Shown one piece after another: positions 44,772-53,389 of a stretch of DNA of 64,000 nt; position 1 is the stretch's first letter; each line of letters starts with the position of its first letter. The stretch comes from Niallia sp. NCCP-28 (GTDB lineage Bacteria > Bacillota > Bacilli > Bacillales > Cytobacillaceae). Location: NCBI RefSeq assembly GCF_023168165.1, contig NZ_BQYJ01000003.1:124001-188000 (forward strand), read 5' to 3'. The position numbers and the translations under genes were made by a program. Below the pieces are notes generated by a model. The model was not told where the DNA came from and made no database searches. It saw only the letters and a list, made by a program, of their open reading frames with translations.

Positions 44772-45365
44772 ATGAAGCAAAAAAAGGTTGGAATATTACT
44801 TTTTGACGAGGTGGAAGTATTAGATTTTGCTGGACCATTTGAAGTTTTTTCTTTGGCAACTGTACCAGAAGTGGCAGACAAGCCATTTATCGTTAAAACG
44901 ATTTCTGAAAAGGGCAACTTAATTACAGCGAGAAATGGTTTAAAGGTATGTCCTGATTATAGCTTTTCTAATCATCCGACGTTTGATATTGTAATCATAC
45001 CTGGCGGGTACGGAGCTGAAGAAATGGAAATAAACAATCCGAATGTCATCAGCTGGATACAAAAGCAGCAAACAAAATCAAATATAACAGCATCTGTTTG
45101 CACTGGAGCATTGTTGCTTGCCAAAGCAGGCATTTTGGATGGGCGAAAAGCTACCACCCATTGGATGGATATCGATCGCTTAGAAAGGGAATTTCCATTA
45201 GTGCAAGTAGAGCGGAGCGTGAAGTTTGTAGATGAGGGCACTATTCTTACATCTGGGGGCATTTCGGCTGGAATTAATATGTCTTTTCATTTAATCATAA
45301 GGCTATTAGGCAGGGATGCTGCTGTGCAAACAGCTAAAAGAATGGAATATGATATAGTATTATAA
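44772..45365 (+). CDS. DJ-1/PfpI-family protein (isonitrile hydratase-like)
   Basis: 197 residues. Class I glutamine amidotransferase-like fold: GILLFDEVEVLDFAGPFEVF, IIPGGYGAEEM and the nucleophile elbow ASVCTGALLLAKAG with C110; THWMDIDRLEREFP follows. This arrangement matches the inhA/isonitrile-hydratase and AraC-linked amidotransferase group of DJ-1 proteins, but without a DNA-binding domain. The catalysed reaction is not certain. Start ATG with AGGAGA upstream. Single gene. Confidence 0.85.
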   Translation: MKQKKVGILLFDEVEVLDFAGPFEVFSLATVPEVADKPFIVKTISEKGNLITARNGLKVCPDYSFSNHPTFDIVIIPGGYGAEEMEINNPNVISWIQKQQTKSNITASVCTGALLLAKAGILDGRKATTHWMDIDRLEREFPLVQVERSVKFVDEGTILTSGGISAGINMSFHLIIRLLGRDAAVQTAKRMEYDIVL

Positions 45366-45435
45366 GAAAAGAAACTGATAAGATGCAATGTTTTTGTAAA
45401 ATGGAGATTACATATAATATAAGAATAGAAGGAGA

Positions 45436-45707
45436 TTTTGGGCAGATCCCATTTGGTGCGGAGTTTGCGGCTGTGATTTGGAACTGGAAGATTTGCATCT
45501 ATCGAAAGAATGGAAAGATGAATTAGGGCAATGGACGATGAAATATGGAGAAAGATGCATTAGTTTTTAATGGTATCGAACTGGAAACGAATCATAATAA
45601 GGAGGGACTAATTTTAACAAAAAAGTGAAGGCTGCATTAGGAGAAAAATATAAACTGACTTTTCTCCTGCCGAGATGGCAAACAGTTATCCTTCTGTTAA
45701 AAAATAG
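45436..45707 (+). pseudogene. Broken small Cys-motif protein
   Basis: Behind AAGGAG the frame reads WADPIWCGVCGCDLELEDLH then LSKEWKDELGQWTMKYGE and stops. In other frames follow NGIELETNHNKEGLILTKK, VKAALGEKYKLTF and SPAEMANSYPSVKK with stop. In series they form a protein of about 90 residues with a CxxCxC motif; three frame changes and a lost ATG (TTT at the start position) make it a pseudogene. I recall similar small Bacillus hypotheticals but no function. Confidence 0.5.
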
Positions 45708-45732
45708 TCTATAAATAAAAGGAGATAAAAGG

Positions 45733-46284
45733 ATGAAAAAGAAGTCAGAGCTGTTTGAGTGGAGCAAATCTATTTTTGTGGCAGTTGCAATTGCCATTGT
45801 TGTTCGCACATTTGTGTTTACGCCAATTGTTGTTGACGGAGAATCAATGGAGCCGACTTTAAATAATGAAGATCGAATGGTGGTTTCTAAAATTGGCACA
45901 CCAAAAAGATTTGATATTATCGTATTTCATGCAACCGCACAAGATGATTATATAAAAAGAGTAATCGGGCTGCCTGGGGATACGATTGAATATAAAAATG
46001 ATATATTATACATCAATGGAAAAGCGTATAAAGAAGACTATTTAAAAGAAAAAAAGCAAGAAGTGAAAGAACAATATGGTGCGGATGCGCTGCTTACAGA
46101 AAATTTTAATTTAAAAGATTATACTGGTTTTGAAAAAGTTCCAAAAAACACCTTGTTTGTGATGGGAGATAATCGCAGAAACAGCAAAGACAGCCGAGAA
46201 ATTGGGGTAATTCCCTTTGATAAAGTTGTCGGCAGCACTAATCTTGTTTATTGGCCGCTAAAAGATGCGCAAATGACTAAATGA
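45733..46284 (+). CDS. lepB: Type I signal peptidase (SipS/LepB type)
   Basis: 183 residues. One N-terminal membrane helix (about 12-32), then the external protease domain: catalytic S38 in VDGESMEPTL and the general-base K75 in DDYIKRVIGLPGD, plus box D/E MGDNRRNSKDSREIG. It removes signal peptides from secreted proteins at the outer membrane face. Bacillus species carry several such genes; this is a typical SipS/SipT-like one. Start ATG with AAGGAG upstream. Terminator follows. Confidence 0.94.
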   Translation: MKKKSELFEWSKSIFVAVAIAIVVRTFVFTPIVVDGESMEPTLNNEDRMVVSKIGTPKRFDIIVFHATAQDDYIKRVIGLPGDTIEYKNDILYINGKAYKEDYLKEKKQEVKEQYGADALLTENFNLKDYTGFEKVPKNTLFVMGDNRRNSKDSREIGVIPFDKVVGSTNLVYWPLKDAQMTK

Positions 46285-46292
46285 TTTTTAGA

Positions 46293-46333
46293 AAAGATGG
46301 CAAGTAATTGAAATGGACTTGCCATCTTTTTTT
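46293..46333 (+). terminator. Intrinsic terminator
   Basis: AAAGATGGCAAGT/ACTTGCCATCTTT perfect 13-bp stem, then TTTTATG. Confidence 0.85.
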
Positions 46334-46773
46334 ATGGTTGCCAAAGAAGTTAACTTCACTAAAAAAATGGGGAGCCTTTCACATGCCCTGTCAGAAGTCA
46401 CTGACTCGACTATTTCGCGGTTTTTTGAAAAGTTGATTTTTATTTTTAATTGTAGGGACTAATTAGCTCGGCATTCCCCCTTACTTATGCATTATCTGTA
46501 CCGATGCATCAAGACGTTGCTGTACAGTATGCTTTGTTTATTGGCAAAATATCAAAATACTCCAATGAAGGGGTAGATGCGCTTGCCAAAAGAGGGTGAT
46601 GGAAAAGCCTCTTAAGCCTGTTATTCCAAGAAATTAGTTTGGATAGAGTTTTTTTAGTTGGAGCCTTTGTTTTTAGGTTCTTATTTTTTTAGTTACTGGT
46701 TATGCCTATATTTCTGTTGGTCTTATGGCTTGTCCTGTTACAATGGAGATAAAAATAGGTAGGGGGAAGCAGC
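46334..46773. other. Decayed stretch before rbsK
   Basis: Open but start-less frames carry protein-like residues (46457-46602: GLISSAFPLTYALSVPMHQD, then VAVQYALFIGKISKYSNEGV; later a hydrophobic stretch near 46640-46740). Probably one or more pseudogene fragments. No family assigned. Confidence 0.35.
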
Positions 46774-47706
46774 ATGAAAAAAATGCTCGTTGTTGGAAGC
46801 ATCAATATGGATATTGTCAATAAAGTGGAAAAGCATCCTTTGCCGGGAGAAACAATAGCGGGAAGAGGAGTATCTTATATTCCTGGAGGAAAGGGGGCAA
46901 ATCAAGCGGTGGCAGCTGCAAAAGCTGGCGGTGATGTTACGATAGTCGGTGCAGTTGGAAACGATGCATTTGCGAAAGAATTGACGGCAAGTTTGCGCAA
47001 ATATGGAGTAAAGACAGAGGCGATTCTTACAAAAGAAACTTCATCTGGTTTGGCTTTTATCACAGTGGATGCAAAAGGTGAGAATACCATCATCCTTTCA
47101 GGAGGAGCAAATATTGAATTGACCCCGGAAGATTTAGCCCTTTATTTGAATAGGCTAGAAAACTATGAATTGCTTTTGCTGCAAAATGAATTACATACAA
47201 ATACAAATGAATGGCTTATTACAGAAGCGAAAAAAAGAGGGGTTTCGATTTTTTGGAATCCTGCGCCGGCATATAAAATTCCCAAAGAGCTATTGGCAAA
47301 AATAGATACTCTAATTATAAATGAAACAGAAACGGAAGTTATTACAGGGGTGAAAATTGAAAGTAGGAACGACGCAGAAAAAGCCGCAATATTATTGATG
47401 GAAAATGGAGTTTGTAATGTACTAATTACGTTAGGAACAAAAGGATCTTATTTTTATGGGAAAAACAGAGAAATGGTACATACAGAAGCTTATAGGGTGG
47501 ATGCTGCTGATACGACAGCAGCAGGAGATACATTTATTGGCGCATATGCGCAAGCAACTGTAATGAACTTATCGACAACAGAAGCTTTGCAGTTCGCCTC
47601 CGCTTCAGCTGCGATTGCAGTCACCCGATTTGGTGCACAGCAATCATCGCCGACGAAAGAAGAAATCGAGGAGTTTTTGTCCCAGCACAACAATAGCTTA
47701 AATTAA
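46774..47706 (+). CDS. rbsK: Ribokinase
   Basis: 310 residues, full length PfkB-family sugar kinase. Ribose phosphorylation to ribose 5-phosphate is indicated by VVGSINMDIV, PGGKGANQAVAAAKAGG (substrate GG loop), and the anion-hole/catalytic DTTAAGDTFIGAYA with D252. The usual rbsRKDACB operon is missing here, so it stands apart from a ribose transporter. Start ATG after GGGGGAAG. Confidence 0.9.
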   Translation: MKKMLVVGSINMDIVNKVEKHPLPGETIAGRGVSYIPGGKGANQAVAAAKAGGDVTIVGAVGNDAFAKELTASLRKYGVKTEAILTKETSSGLAFITVDAKGENTIILSGGANIELTPEDLALYLNRLENYELLLLQNELHTNTNEWLITEAKKRGVSIFWNPAPAYKIPKELLAKIDTLIINETETEVITGVKIESRNDAEKAAILLMENGVCNVLITLGTKGSYFYGKNREMVHTEAYRVDAADTTAAGDTFIGAYAQATVMNLSTTEALQFASASAAIAVTRFGAQQSSPTKEEIEEFLSQHNNSLN

Positions 47707-47755
47707 TAATAGTCCAACTTCATTGTATAATAGAGCTGAAAGGAGTTAATAGATA

Positions 47756-48631
47756 ATGAATAAAGATGGATACATAACAGTTACTGGGGGAAAAGTTTGG
47801 TATCAAATCTATAATAAAGAGGCAAAAGGCGTGCCAGTTTTAGTGCTGCACGGTGGTCCAGGTTCTTCCAGCTATTCTATGCAAGGACTTAAGGCTCTTT
47901 CCAAAGACAGGCCGGTTATTTTATATGACCAATTAGGCTGCGGGAAATCAGAGAGACCAAAAAATTCAGAACTGTGGCAATTGGATCGTTTTGTAGAAGA
48001 AGTAGGACAAGTTCGCAAAGAATTGCAGTTAGAACAAGTTCATATTCTTGGTCATTCATGGGGGACGACATTAGCTGCAGCCTATTTTTTGACAAAGCCT
48101 ATTGGAGTAGAAAGTGTAATATTCTCTAGCCCATGCTTAAGCGCACCACTTTGGGAACAAGACCAAAAAAGAAATTTAAAGAAGCTGCCAAAAGAAGTGC
48201 AAGATACGATTGCAGCTTGTGAGGAAAGTGGAAATACCGATTCTGAAGCATTTCAAAAAGCAATTGAAGTATTCAACAGCCATTTTGTCTGCCGTCTAAA
48301 TCCATATCCAGAATTTTTAAAGCAAGGCAGAAAGTATCGAAGTCCAGAAGTCTATGAAATAATGTGGGGGCCCTCTGAATTTACGGTGCTTGGGAATTTG
48401 CGGGAATTTGACTGCACAAATAGATTAGAAGAAATCAATTGTCCTGCTCTTTATACATGTGGAAGATTTGATGAAGCGACACCTGAGACAACAGAATATT
48501 ACAGCAAACATACACCGAATTCTGTTTTTCATGTATTTGAAAACAGTGCCCATATGCCATACATAGAAGAACAAAAAGAATATTTGCGTATAATCAGCGG
48601 CTTTTTGCATGAAATAGATGCAAGCAAATAA
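47756..48631 (+). CDS. Proline iminopeptidase-family alpha/beta hydrolase
   Basis: 291 residues. Peptidase S33 signature: HGGPGSSSY (oxyanion region), YDQLGCGKSERP, nucleophile S101 in GHSWGTTLA, late His in SAHMPYIEE. These enzymes release N-terminal proline or other residues from peptides in the cytosol; the group also includes tricorn-interacting-factor-like and amino-acid amidases, so substrate range is inferred. Start ATG after AAAGGAG. The cupin gene follows 17 bp later, so they form an operon. Confidence 0.87.
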   Translation: MNKDGYITVTGGKVWYQIYNKEAKGVPVLVLHGGPGSSSYSMQGLKALSKDRPVILYDQLGCGKSERPKNSELWQLDRFVEEVGQVRKELQLEQVHILGHSWGTTLAAAYFLTKPIGVESVIFSSPCLSAPLWEQDQKRNLKKLPKEVQDTIAACEESGNTDSEAFQKAIEVFNSHFVCRLNPYPEFLKQGRKYRSPEVYEIMWGPSEFTVLGNLREFDCTNRLEEINCPALYTCGRFDEATPETTEYYSKHTPNSVFHVFENSAHMPYIEEQKEYLRIISGFLHEIDASK

Positions 48632-48648
48632 GAAAAAGGAGCAAAATA

Positions 48649-49011
48649 ATGCAATTTTATCAATTTAAAAAGGAAAATGGTTTTCATGTCATCAACTATC
48701 AATCCATTGCCGTAAGTTATACGAAAATACTTCAAACAGAAGAGCCGACTAATATTGGTTTGATGCATATTGAACCAAATGGCATTGTTGGCTACCATGA
48801 AGCACCAGTTGCACAGCTTTATATTGTAGTAGAAGGAGAAGGATGGATTGAAGGCGAGGATAAAAAAAGAATAACGTTAAAGTCGGGAGAAGGTGTTTTT
48901 TGGGAAGAGGGAGAAGGTCATGCTTCAGGCAGCGATGGAGGCATGACGGCGTTAGTGATTCAATCTGTGTCACTTCCAAAACCACATTCATTAAGCAGCA
49001 TCGAGGGATAA
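48649..49011 (+). CDS. Small cupin-domain protein
   Basis: 120 residues forming one cupin barrel. Motif 1-like NGIVGYHEAPVAQLYIVVEG and motif 2-like GEGVFWEEGEGHASGSDGG keep H (in GYHEA) and E/H positions for a metal, with some changes. Function unknown. Start ATG after AAAGGAG. Co-transcribed with the peptidase gene upstream. Confidence 0.78.
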   Translation: MQFYQFKKENGFHVINYQSIAVSYTKILQTEEPTNIGLMHIEPNGIVGYHEAPVAQLYIVVEGEGWIEGEDKKRITLKSGEGVFWEEGEGHASGSDGGMTALVIQSVSLPKPHSLSSIEG

Positions 49012-49147
49012 AAATCATGGCTGAATTGTTCAGATTCACTTTTTTGCTCTTACTAATGGATTTTATTGGTTATTAGATTTCCATTTCTTTTTTTGACTTT
49101 ATCAAGGTTACTTAGATAATAGGAGAAATAGGTTAGATGCAAAAGGA

Positions 49148-49495
49148 ATGAATAAGGAATCAGAAAGTTCACTTTTTATGTTAGAAATATTTAAAAATAA
49201 TATGATATCCTGTTTTATATATGACTATTGGATTGATACCCTTTATTTTTTGCCTTATTTATATGCTTGTTTAAATGGAATAGTTATTGGTTTTATAATA
49301 AGCAGGCAATTAATAAAGGGTATTTTGTTATCCAATGTAATTTTATAGGGGTTACTTCCACACGGTTTAACAAAGTTATCTGTTTTCTATCTATCCTCAT
49401 CTATAGGTATATATTTGTGTATAAGCTTTACAAGAAAAATAACTAAAGGAAACGCACCTATGGAGAGTAAAAAAATCATTAAAATATCTGGCTGA
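49148..49495 (+). pseudogene. SpoIIM/DUF95-like membrane protein with in-frame TAG
   Basis: The frame reads FLPYLYACLNGIVIGFIISR and ends at LLSNVIL before TAG (49346). Without changing frame it continues GLLPHGLTKLSVFYLSSSIG, IYLCISFTRKITKG and ends at TGA, 116 codons in all. G.LPHG...L is the core motif of SpoIIM-family membrane proteins, here split by one nonsense codon. The N-terminus is also short compared with the family and the ribosome binding site is too close. SpoIIM itself works in forespore engulfment; the family also has other members. Confidence 0.55.
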
Positions 49496-49958
49496 TCTTA
49501 TAATACAGAGGGAGATTAGTTGAATAAGATAAAGCAGATTATTATAGTTGAATAACTTTATAATAATGGGCCTTTATTGATTTCAATTAGTTTTTTATTA
49601 ATAGTGAAAATCTTTGTGTTAATATTTACAATTCTGAAACCCGCTAAACGTTTTGAATGCATATGGAAATATCTATTGGCAGTTTCCTATTTTTCAAAAA
49701 CGTAAATACCTCCTGCTTCATTTTTCTGTGAGTTTTCCGTCCGAATTTTCCACATGAAGCCTTTATCTTTGTTAATGCTGTACACTGAAAGACGTTTATC
49801 TTTCGAAAAAACATGAACGTCTTCTCAAAAATCAACAGATCAGCTAAATAATTTTTACAAAAATCTGCAGCTTTTTTATGCAAGAAGCTGTAACAAACTA
49901 GCACTTTTACATAAGATAAGGATGAATAGGTTTAAATTAAAACAACTGGAGATACTAA
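49496..49958. other. Intergenic stretch
   Basis: No supported gene. A minus-strand open frame (49644-49904) has no ribosome binding site and an odd composition. I see no terminator or repeat. Confidence 0.3.
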
Positions 49959-51050
49959 TTGCATCATGAATATGAGGTGAAGAGGGTGTCGATTGATCGG
50001 ATTGCTACAATTGGTCCTGCCAGTAATAGTAAACAAATTTTAACAAAACTTATCCAGCAAGGAATGACGATAGCCCGTTTGAATTTTTCTCATGGGACAC
50101 ATGAGACTCATCGCAATATTATCGATGCTATTCGAACGATTAATCAAGAAATAGGTGCATCTATTAAAATTTTAGGTGATTTGCAAGGACCAAAAATACG
50201 TTTAGGAGAAATAGAAGGAGAATCTATTCTCTTAGAAACAGGAGAGGAATTTACTCTTTCTATCCATTCAATAAAAGGAAATGAAAAAGAAGCAAGTGTT
50301 GATTATAAAGGAATTGTACAGGATATAAAAAAAGATGATCGCATTTTAATGAACGATGGTGCAGTGGAGTTAAAAGTCCTTGAAGTGAAAAATGAAAAAG
50401 TGGAGACAACGATTGTGTCAGGTGGAGAGATTGCTTCACATAAAGGAGTAAACCTTCCTGGTGTAAGTACTAGTTTGCCTGCGATAACAGATAAGGATAA
50501 AAAGGATATCGATTTTTTAGTAAAAGAAGAGGTGGATTATATTGCCTGCTCCTTTGTAAGAAAACCTGCTCATTTAGAGGAAGTGCGAACTTTTATCAAG
50601 GGATTAAATGGAAAGGCTCCACAGTTAATTGCTAAAATCGAAACGATTGAGGCGATTGAAAATTTTTCTGAAATAGTAAAAGAAGCGGATGGAATTATGA
50701 TTGCCAGAGGAGATTTAGGAGTAGAGCTTCCTTATGAGTGGATTCCATTATTGCAAAAAGCAATGATAACAGAATGCAATCGCGTAAATGCCTTTGTGAT
50801 TACAGCCACACAAATGCTGCAATCAATGATCGAGCATCCACTTCCAACTAGAGCGGAAGTGACTGATGTTTTCCAGGCAGTCCTAGATGGAGCAAATGCG
50901 GTTATGTTATCAGGAGAATCAGCGGCAGGAAACTATCCTGTTGAAAGCATGAAAACATTAACGAAAGTGTCTGAATTCGCGGATTCTGTAAAAAAAGATG
51001 CACCGTTTGCGATTGCTGATATGGAGAAATTAATCAAAAAATATAGTTAA
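49959..51050 (+). CDS. Short pyruvate kinase-like protein lacking the C-terminal domain
   Basis: 363 residues. The A and B domains are complete: RIATIGPAS, MTIARLNFSHGTHE, ILGDLQGPKIRLGEI, DYIACSFVRKP, LIAKIETIEAIENF, IMIARGDLGVELP, FVITATQMLQSMIEHPLPTR and VMLSGESAAGNYPVE. It ends about 15 residues later (usual Bacillus PykA is 585), so the C domain that binds effectors and the PEP-utilizer extension are missing. It may be an unregulated enzyme or have another role. Start is TTG (GGAG upstream); a GTG at 49986 would give the conventional MSIDRIATIGPAS start and is equally plausible. Confidence 0.85.
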   Translation: MHHEYEVKRVSIDRIATIGPASNSKQILTKLIQQGMTIARLNFSHGTHETHRNIIDAIRTINQEIGASIKILGDLQGPKIRLGEIEGESILLETGEEFTLSIHSIKGNEKEASVDYKGIVQDIKKDDRILMNDGAVELKVLEVKNEKVETTIVSGGEIASHKGVNLPGVSTSLPAITDKDKKDIDFLVKEEVDYIACSFVRKPAHLEEVRTFIKGLNGKAPQLIAKIETIEAIENFSEIVKEADGIMIARGDLGVELPYEWIPLLQKAMITECNRVNAFVITATQMLQSMIEHPLPTRAEVTDVFQAVLDGANAVMLSGESAAGNYPVESMKTLTKVSEFADSVKKDAPFAIADMEKLIKKYS

Positions 51051-51054
51051 GCAT

Positions 51055-51098
51055 AAAAAACTTGCATCGATTTATCCATAATCAACGCAAGTTTTTTT
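51055..51098 (+). terminator. Intrinsic terminator
   Basis: AAAAAACTTGC/GCAAGTTTTTTT stem with a 21-nt loop; also usable by the convergent nitroreductase gene. Confidence 0.7.
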
Positions 51099-51106
51099 AT
51101 TAATGT

Positions 51107-51784
51107 TTAATTAATCCACTGTACAATATCTTCCAATTTCTTTCTTGTTTTCGGACGGGGTTCTCTAATGCGGTAGCCAAATGCAGCCATCACAGATACA
51201 GCTAAATGTCCATCTTCGAGCAAACCTTCTTCTGCTAAAATAGCTTGTACTTTATCGTAATCAAATCCTTCAATTGGACAAGAATCGATGCCGATTTGGG
51301 CAGCTGCTGTCATCATATTTGCCAAAGCGATATACGTTTGTTTGCTTGCCCAGTCAAACATAGAACGCTCACTTTCTAGCAAGTTCAGATCATTCTCTTG
51401 AAAACTTTGATAGCGGACTTTCATTTGGGCAAATATTTCTTCTGGAATGTTTTTTTCATTCAACATTAAATTTTCTACATAGGCGCTGTCATACTTTGTA
51501 TCTTTTATCGTTCTAGCAAGGAGGATAACAAAATGGCTGGCTGTTGGAAGCTGGCCTTGTGCACCCCATGTCATTTCTTTTAACTTTTCACGCAGTTCTT
51601 TATTTTGAACGACAAGAAATTTCCATGGTTCATAGCCGACAGAGCTTGGAGAAAGTCTTGCTGTTTCCAATATAAATTGAAAATCTTCATCAGAGATTTT
51701 TTTTGCTGGGTCAAATTCTTTTGTTGCATGTCTAAATTGAAATGCATCCAAAATTTCTTGTTTTTTTGTTTCGTTTTTGCTCAT
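51107..51784 (-). CDS. Nitroreductase-family NAD(P)H oxidoreductase (YfkO/MhqN-like)
   Basis: 225 residues. FMN-binding nitroreductase fold: FRHATKEFDPAKKISDEDFQ, ARLSPSSVGYEPWKFLVVQN, ALANMMTAAAQIGIDSCPIE and GYRIREPRPKTRKKLEDIV. Similar to B. subtilis YfkO and MhqN, which reduce nitroaromatics and quinones and respond to electrophile stress. I see no regulator nearby. Start ATG after AAAGGAG. Convergent with the pyruvate kinase-like gene. Confidence 0.88.
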   Translation of the reverse strand: MSKNETKKQEILDAFQFRHATKEFDPAKKISDEDFQFILETARLSPSSVGYEPWKFLVVQNKELREKLKEMTWGAQGQLPTASHFVILLARTIKDTKYDSAYVENLMLNEKNIPEEIFAQMKVRYQSFQENDLNLLESERSMFDWASKQTYIALANMMTAAAQIGIDSCPIEGFDYDKVQAILAEEGLLEDGHLAVSVMAAFGYRIREPRPKTRKKLEDIVQWIN

Positions 51785-51961
51785 GCTTATAACTCCTTTG
51801 ATTTCGAATTACTTTAATATAGGGCAAATATATTACTTTTACAAATAATAAGCTTAAAAAGATAGTATGGTATAAAAAGGGAGGAAAAATCCTTTTATTG
51901 GCGTTTTTTTTTGTTATAATCATGGCAATCTATTGGCTGGAAAGGAGCTGGTTTTAACTTT

Positions 51962-52222
51962 GTGATAAAATTTAGTACGTGCCTTTCTCTCGGTATTCCA
52001 CTTGTATTAATTTTGCTTCATCTTTCGTATTTTTTGGCAATTTTTGAAATGGTTCCATTTGTCCTTTTGTTGATTTTTTCTCCGCTCGTTTTTATTTGCG
52101 TCGATGTTTCTTACCGGAAAAAAGGGAATATTTTAGCAAAATTAGGCATGGCAGTGAACGTCATCTTATTTTTAGTTCCAGTTGGTTTTATCATGGCTGG
52201 ATGGCTGCTATTTGCTGCATAG
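51962..52222 (+). CDS. Small membrane protein
   Basis: 86 residues, about three hydrophobic helices: SLGIPLVLILLHLSYFLAIF, VPFVLLLIFSPLVFICVDVS, NVILFLVPVGFIMAGWLLFA, with a short basic YRKKGN loop. Not recognised. Start is GTG; AAAGGAG lies upstream at a slightly long distance. A TATAAT box (51914-51919) stands in front. Confidence 0.55.
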   Translation: MIKFSTCLSLGIPLVLILLHLSYFLAIFEMVPFVLLLIFSPLVFICVDVSYRKKGNILAKLGMAVNVILFLVPVGFIMAGWLLFAA

Positions 52223-52300
52223 GAAGAAATTTTTTTTATGGTTGCAATTTTCCAGATGTTATAATATTATGTTTAATAATTAAAGAATTGAAACGATTAA

Positions 52301-52549
52301 AAAGCAATGAGAAGGACATGAGATGTTTTTTACGGTTGATAGAGAGGGGGGCCATTAGGCTGAAAGCTTCCTAACTTAGGGAAAACAACTTACCGCCTTT
52401 AGAGCTGTATCGGGGAAATAGCAGTAACCGATAACGTAAGCTTGCGTTAAAAGCACCAAAGCCATATGTTTGAAAAAAATGTATGGGAAATTGGGTGGAA
52501 CCACGAAAACACATTCGTCCCTTGTTTAGGGATGAATGTGTTTTTTTAT
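52301..52549 (+). promoter_or_regulatory. T-box leader 1 (threonine)
   Basis: T-box sequence GGGTGGAACCACG (52493-52505) followed by an AACACATTC...GAATGTGTT terminator with a T-run. Upstream is a stem I region with the probable specifier ACC (Thr) in AACTTACCGCCTTTAGAGC, then a TAACG/CGTTA stem III. Compared with copies 2 and 3, the distal stem I (52341-52372) differs. Confidence 0.93.
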
Positions 52550-52653
52550 GGAGAAAAGGCAATTTTTCTAAAGCTTATTGCTTTAGAAAGAAGATTTTAT
52601 GAATAGTAAGCAGACTGCAGGGGAAATCGCCAAAAAGAGTTTTATAAAAAGAA

Positions 52654-52900
52654 AAAGCAAAGATAAAGGACAATAGGTATTTTACACCAGTTAACAGAGA
52701 GGAAAGCAAAGGTGAGAGCTTTCTAGCGAGGAAAAATAACTTACCGCCTTTAGAGCTGTATCGGGGAAATAGCAGTAACCGGTAACGTAAGCTTGCGTTA
52801 AAAGCACCAAAGCCATATGTTTGAAAAAAATGTATGGGAAATTGGGTGGAACCACGAAAACACATTCGTCCCTTGTTTAGGGATGAATGTGTTTTTTTAT
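52654..52900 (+). promoter_or_regulatory. T-box leader 2 (threonine)
   Basis: Near-identical to copy 1 from the specifier onward. Distal stem I GGAAAGC...GGTGAGAGCTTTC is the canonical T-box type. T-box GGGTGGAACCACG at 52844-52856, then terminator to 52900. Specifier ACC. Confidence 0.93.
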
Positions 52901-53005
52901 GGAGAAAAGGCAATTTTTCTAAAGCTTATTGCTTTAGAAAGAAGATTTTATGAATAGTAAGCAGACTGCAGGGGAAATCGCCAAAAAGAGTTTTATAAAA
53001 AGAAA

Positions 53006-53250
53006 AAAGCAAAGATAAAGGACAATAGGTATTTTACACCAGTTAACAGAGAGGAAAGCAAAGGTGAGAGCTTTCTAGCGAGGAAAAATAACTTACCGCC
53101 TTTAGAGCTGTATCGGGGAAATAGCAGTAACCGGTAACGTAAGCTTGCGTTAAAAGCACCAAAGCCATATGTTTGAAAAAAATGTATGGGAAATTGGGTG
53201 GAACCACGGAAACACATTCGTCCCTTGTTTAGGGATGAATGTGTTTTTCT
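53006..53250 (+). promoter_or_regulatory. T-box leader 3 (threonine)
   Basis: Almost base-for-base copy of leader 2 (period 352 bp, one extra A in a run), T-box at 53196-53208, terminator to 53250. It is the copy nearest to thrS. Confidence 0.93.
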
Positions 53251-53389
53251 ATGGAAAAAAGGCAGGTTTGATAGAGAAGTCTGCGATGAAACTCACAGGC
53301 GGCTCAGCATTTTAAAAAGTGTTTTTCTCGTATGTTCAAAATAATAAACTTTAAAAACAGCCTTATAAAAAACGATAGGAGTGTTGAAG

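Noticed and set aside
42288-45365. aadK, vanZ and neighbours as an acquired resistance island
   Set aside because: Single genes with separate signals, host-like base composition and no mobility genes; both families are common chromosomal genes in Bacillaceae.
49644-49904. Minus-strand 86-residue open frame
   Set aside because: No start signal, odd composition, no recognisable family.
52371-53217. Three repeated minus-strand open frames across the thrS leader
   Set aside because: They are antisense shadows of the three T-box units; their identity follows from the RNA repeats and they lack ribosome binding sites.
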